64,000 nt of DNA, taken from positions 447,443,292-447,507,291 of the forward strand of contig CM077115.1 of assembly GCA_039619475.1 (NCBI GenBank). Reading direction: 5' to 3'. This DNA is from Icerya purchasi. Lineage: Eukaryota; Arthropoda; Insecta; Hemiptera; Monophlebidae. Of this stretch, positions 51,201 to 57,200 are shown piece by piece (within the stretch, counting starts at the first letter, position 1; every line of letters begins with the position of its first letter). The position numbers and the translations under genes were made by a program. The notes under the pieces were generated by a model. The model was not told the DNA's origin. It did no database searches and was given only the letters and a program-made list of their open reading frames with translations.

Positions 51201-54200
51201 AAAACGTAAACGCGAACCAACCCTGGAATTTTTAAATTACCCATTATTACTGTGTATGCGTTTTAACCAATTACATTATAAACGATAGGTTATATATAGG
51301 CGTCCCGGTATATTCATTAGTTTTTTTTTCTCCCCGATAATACTTTTGTTACCTTAAAATTCAGATTTATTGTATACGAAAAATCGGGAAGATATTTCAA
51401 AACCGCGATACATATAGAGTTACGTTTAATTAAAAACAAAACAAAAAAAAAATCTTTAGCGCAAAAATATTAATTTTTTCTTATATATTACCAATTTTGT
51501 TTTCCAACTTTGCCCATCCTGCTAGAGATGCGCAAATCAACTCCGCTAGAGCAGTTTTGGGTACGTATATGTGTCCTTTCCGACTGTGGATATATATATA
51601 TATATATGCGCTTCTCCACTCGCAACTCCGATTGAGTAATCTATTTCATATCCAGTGTATAATCGTAATCTTTGGCTGCGTATTCAACTCCAACTCTGCG
51701 TAATTCCGGAAACGCACAAAGCAAAAAAACGTCCTTGAACACGCGATTTACCGGTACTTTTTCAATAAAATAGCTAGTTCGGATCGCGTCAAATAACACC
51801 AAGCATTAAATTCGTGGATCATATTACTCATTCAGATTTGAAAATTTTATATCGCACCGTCGCTATTACCTCTCTATTACAAGGCAGTCTATGAACACGA
51901 TGTAATTCCGTGAAACGGTAATGATAAGGCAAATTTTGACAGTTGCACACGCAGCTGTCGCCTTTCAGAGTGGAGATATATCAAATCACTCCGCCAGAAC
52001 TGAATTCAACTGTGTCCGGACTGACAATATTTGTTCGTTGTGTGATGTCTTTCGGAGTTGAGATATGTCGTCGAAGATATATCTGAATACTAAATCTTAT
52101 GTTCTAACATAACTCTATTTTAATATGTACATACAAAAACCCTTTTCAATGCCGTCTATTATCGGCTGTTTAAGGCTTATTGTGACTTTGTGAACAATGT
52201 GACCTAACGTCATTTTAACATTAAAAATTTCTTTATCTCGATTTTGATAAGGAATATGTGACATAAAATGCGCTCTTGTTGTTACACCATGAATTCGATA
52301 CAAAAAATAATTCCGATAAAGATTTTGTTCGGTCACATGGGAATGAAAAAAAAAAAATTGTTTCCTTGTAAACGAAAAATGTTTATTTCATGTAAGCAAC
52401 GAAGGAGAAAACAGTGCACTACAGCACAATTTTGATTAATAGAATTAGAAGCATGTGTATTATTCCTTATTTTCGACGAAATCTGTAGACTCGCGTAACT
52501 GTAGGGGATAAAAGGTTCGTTATAATTTTTTTCGCATCCAGTCGAATCTCCGCGACGAAAAATATAAGAATTGTGAAAATCAACAACACCACCCCGTAAG
52601 CGAGGTCAAGAGATAATATTATCGCATTTTTCTTTTAATTATAACGCTCGGGGCAATGTAGTTCTTATATTTTACTATATGATTTGGGATCGATGGATTT
52701 TTTTTAACTGTACACGTAAACACCTAGAAAAATAACTCGATGTTGGGATCTGAAACGAAAACGGAAACAAAAATCAAGCTACACAACACATATTTCATGT
52801 TAAACTAGGTGGCTGTAAATTTGTTAATTTCGTCATTTTTTAACATGTTTTTCTTAAATACCATTATCGCAACGTGGTAATGTTTGCGATTTCGTAAAAA
52901 GCGCGTTTTTGACGGGTTTACGCTGCATAATATTTGTGTCCAAAAACGTAGTAATATTTTTGTTCGTGTTGACTTTAAATAAATAATAGTACTCAAAATA
53001 ATTTTTTTTTTTTTTTTCAATTATTTTACAAGAAAGCCGTTCTCATTTCTTTAGTTACAATAATTTTAAAATAGGCCGGGAAGACGATATTATTTTTGAA
53101 AAAATTTCTCCTTTAAAATGTGTACATTTGTGCAAAATACATATATTGTTCGTTCTTACGATAGCTATTTTTATTTTTGTTTCGAAATGATCATTTTTAA
53201 TTGTTTACCACTCATATTCCGTAATTTTCAAAACTTCCTTTATTTAATCTATTCTACTGAAAATTTTCTACATTATCTTTAAAACTAAAAATTATTTTTA
53301 AATGTTATTTTAATAATATAATTTATTTATAGTTTTAAAACTGTTCAATAAAGACTTTTTTTATTTGCAATGAACCAGATAAAATATTAAACGCAATAGA
53401 AAACATTTTTAACGATAAATAGTATTACTAATTATAACTAAACTCTGTTGTAATTGCTCATAAATATTACGAATCTGCTGTTTAAGGATAAACACAATTT
53501 CAGCATTATTTTTTATTTTGCCGGTATATTTACTTTTTTTCTCCCATCTGTTCTATCCAAAAAATTATTTGTGGAATTCGTTTTCTTCCCTTTTTGTGTT
53601 CTTACAATTATTACTATTATCGTTTCTTTTTTAATATACTACCGCAATCATTGTTGTAAATATATCCGTGTGAGTTCGCTTCTAATGGTCAGTGTAAGCC
53701 GGCTGAAACATTAAGCAAATGTAATTATTTTTAACACAGTTGTGTCCGCAATTTATTTATTATGAATATTTGCGACATTTAAAACCCGTCTGTTCTCATT
53801 TAAGTAACACAGTGTCCATAACTTATTCAAACTTACAATTTGATGCGCACCGATACCAAAGCATAATCACGATTACAAAATATAATTATTCATCCTGTGT
53901 CAAGACCACAATTTTTAAACTTCCTGATAAAGCTTAATTATTAATTTAATGCAATTATATTAAGACATAATTATATTTACAAGATTGCTGATACGTTGCG
54001 TTGCTGAAAAAAAACCAATACGGTCATAAAAAGAATATTTCATAATTCTTTAAAATACCCATGCAATACAAATTTATATCTAATTTCAGATATGAATTCA
54101 GATTTAGAACAGTCACACCAAAATTCGCTGTTTATGTCTCATCATAGACCTATTACTGGACCTCCTCTACCTCCTCGAATGAAACGTGTTTCAAGATCTC

Positions 54201-57200
54201 AGTCGCCTATGCCGGAGGTGATTATGTTTTTATATCATTGTGTATATTTTTTTAAGACAATTTTTAAAAATAATTAATATTAAAAAGGAAAATAATAATA
54301 ACTTGTAATGCAATAAACGAATCATGATTATAACAATACAAAGAAAAACAAAAATCTCTTCTTATTATATATATATATATATATATGTTTATATGTGTGT
54401 ATGTAATTTTCATATATTTTTATAATGATTATAAATCCGCTTTTATTTTATTTTACATTTCAATCAATATGTACTGAAATTTATATTAATTTAGAATTAA
54501 CTACAGACAGAGCATTGCCAAAGTTCTAATTGTTTTACCTTATATGTTATATACGCGTGGGTGTATGTATATATATATATATATATATATGTCGTCGCGA
54601 TAGCCCAGCTGCTAGAGCGCTTGACTTCCGTTACGGAGGTCAGGAGTTCGATCTCGAGCGACGACAGAACTTATTACAAAGAATTAAATTAAAATACTCG
54701 CTAATAATCACGTTGAAGGCAATGGCAACTACCACGTACAACATCATATGCGCGCTAGGTCAGTACACAGCAGACACACATGGGACTGCACTTGTAAAAC
54801 GATGTAAATCAAACGATTACTAATCAGTTCCGAATGTAGTCTTGCTTGTGTACACCTGCGTTGCATATAACAATTGCCTAGTACACTATGCCTACATCTG
54901 TACAGCTGAGATGTACGAATAGGTAGTCGCCGACGCTCAGGAATTAAGTATGGCACTATAAAGAGAAGATATCGTCGTCTATTCTCACTCGATTTTGAGT
55001 ATCAGATTATCCCCTAATTCAGAGGAGAATTAGGGGATAGATAGCTGCTCAATAGATAAGCACTTACGCAGGAACGCAACCTAGCTTCCGTGCTGCCGAT
55101 CAAAATGTGAAAGGTTATCAATGGAGTAGGATAACCAAGACGACTGGCCTTTACTCACGTTGATTAGCTCGCCGGCTGAATATGTCTATGCGACGCTAAT
55201 ACACACGACTACATTCGGAACTGACTATAGTCGCTTGTTATCGATATACAAATGCAGTTCCCTAAGTGTGTCTATACTGCTCGGTACGAAACTAGCGCCG
55301 TATATTTTTATCATCGCCCGGTATCGAACCCGGGCCCTCCGGATCGGAAATTAAGCGCTCTAGCCACTAGGCCAAACGCGACGGTAAAGAGAAGATATAT
55401 AGGTGTATATATATATATATATATATATATAAAGTAAATTCTACTTTATGATTTTCAAAGCTTAGTTCAGTAGTTCAGTACCGCAAACCCCAGAGAATAT
55501 TTTATTTATTTAAAGTATTCATCTAGCTGTAATTTATCATGGATTTTATCAGTCAGCTGTAACAGTCTAGTTCGCGGCCATTGTCTGCAACTAGTCAAAA
55601 GTATGTCGACAGAATACGTGCCAAGTTGTAGCCAAGTATCCTACTACGTCTTTAGTATTGATTAATCTGGGAAATAACTCTGTGGGAATTATTTGCTGCT
55701 TGAGGAATAACTCTGTTCATAGGCTTCATTCGAGAGTGAATATTACTAAATCCTTTAGAAATAACGAGCAGTCACCGTTTCTTACACAGCCGCACTCTTT
55801 TCAGTGACTATTTAAAAATTGTCGAGAATAATCACATCGTAGGCTCATTTTTTTTTTCCTTTTTTGGAAAAAAGATTCGATACAGAATAATATTAATCGA
55901 GTAAACTAACAAATGATTCGGTACTCGTGTATTTCAGTTGTACATAAAATGGTACATTTTTTTTAAATCATTTAACCGTGGACAAAGTTGGGAATAATGC
56001 GAAAATTAGACTCAAAGAGTAAGAAAGAAAAAAGTAGTTTTTACACAAAAATCGTCTTTCATTTAATTTAATTTTCCCGCGTAATTACTTTAGTAATACT
56101 TATATCCGAGCGTTTTTCGTTTACATTATGTCACCAGGAAATAAATTCGTTGTTACCACCGAGAGATGCATCTCCACCGCCGTTGCCTCCAAGGCGAGAT
56201 TCCCTTCATACTCAGCAAAGCGGTTACGTCGATACATCCACTTTGTATGAAAAAAACTCGTTACCAACATCTTTATATTTTTCTTCTCCGGTTCCGGTTT
56301 GTGTTCCGGAAAATTTAATGATGCATACTTCATCGATATATGAAATGTCCAAATTAGGTACGTGAAAAAATTACCATACTTTATTGAACTCACATATTAT
56401 AAACTCAAAATGGCTTACTCTGCCTCACGATCGATGTTTATACGTCATCAGAATTACTTTGTCTCATCCCTACCATTCACTCGTTCTCTTCCATTCTCTC
56501 ATGTTTTATTTCTTTCTGTCCTTCTTCTTTTTTTTTGGTTTTGTTTTTAATTTTCAGGTGAGTCAGTATTAAGCGTATAGGCAGATGATGTTTAACTCAT
56601 CGTACAGATTGTTGTGATTTATAATTATTATAATTCCTTATATACTTCTTACGTATAATTTTACCGAACTAACGTTAAGAGAAACTGAAATTGAAAGAAC
56701 AGAGATTCCTAGTGATAAATTTAATTTTACGAACATTCATAGGGATTTACATCGTAAAATTTCTGTTAAACTTCCAGCGGTTCGTAATTGTTCAGAACGT
56801 CCTCTAGGTTTAAAAAATGAGTTACCCATCGAGAAGCGCAAGCTTAACGGGGATGGTGAAGAAAACAATTCAAAAATTGTATATTTTTTTAATAAAAAAT
56901 TTTCCTTAAGAGAAAAACTGCGTAAATAAATTAGGTAAATTAAATGTCGCGAACTAAAAATCCGAATTGTTAACAAAAGATTGTAATAGGGCAACATGAA
57001 AACCGCTTCTTGTACATTTTCCATTTTCTAAGTATCCAAGTGCACGTGAAATAAATGAAGTAATATAAAAATACTCTTAAAACAGAAACGTATATTTACT
57101 TCTTTTTTTTTCTTTGTGGAGCAAATGTGTCTTTATATTAAATATTTGAATCTCGCTTAACAAATATTAGTTTCGTACAAACAGACCAAATAAACGTTAT

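Noticed and set aside
51520..52080. hAT element starting CTAGAGATGCGCAAA
   Set aside because: No matching right end or 8-bp duplication found.
54591..54665. Functional tRNA gene
   Set aside because: It folds like a tRNA with a perfect acceptor stem, but it is the head of a repeated SINE whose body also occurs at 23450, and the anticodon loop is abnormal.
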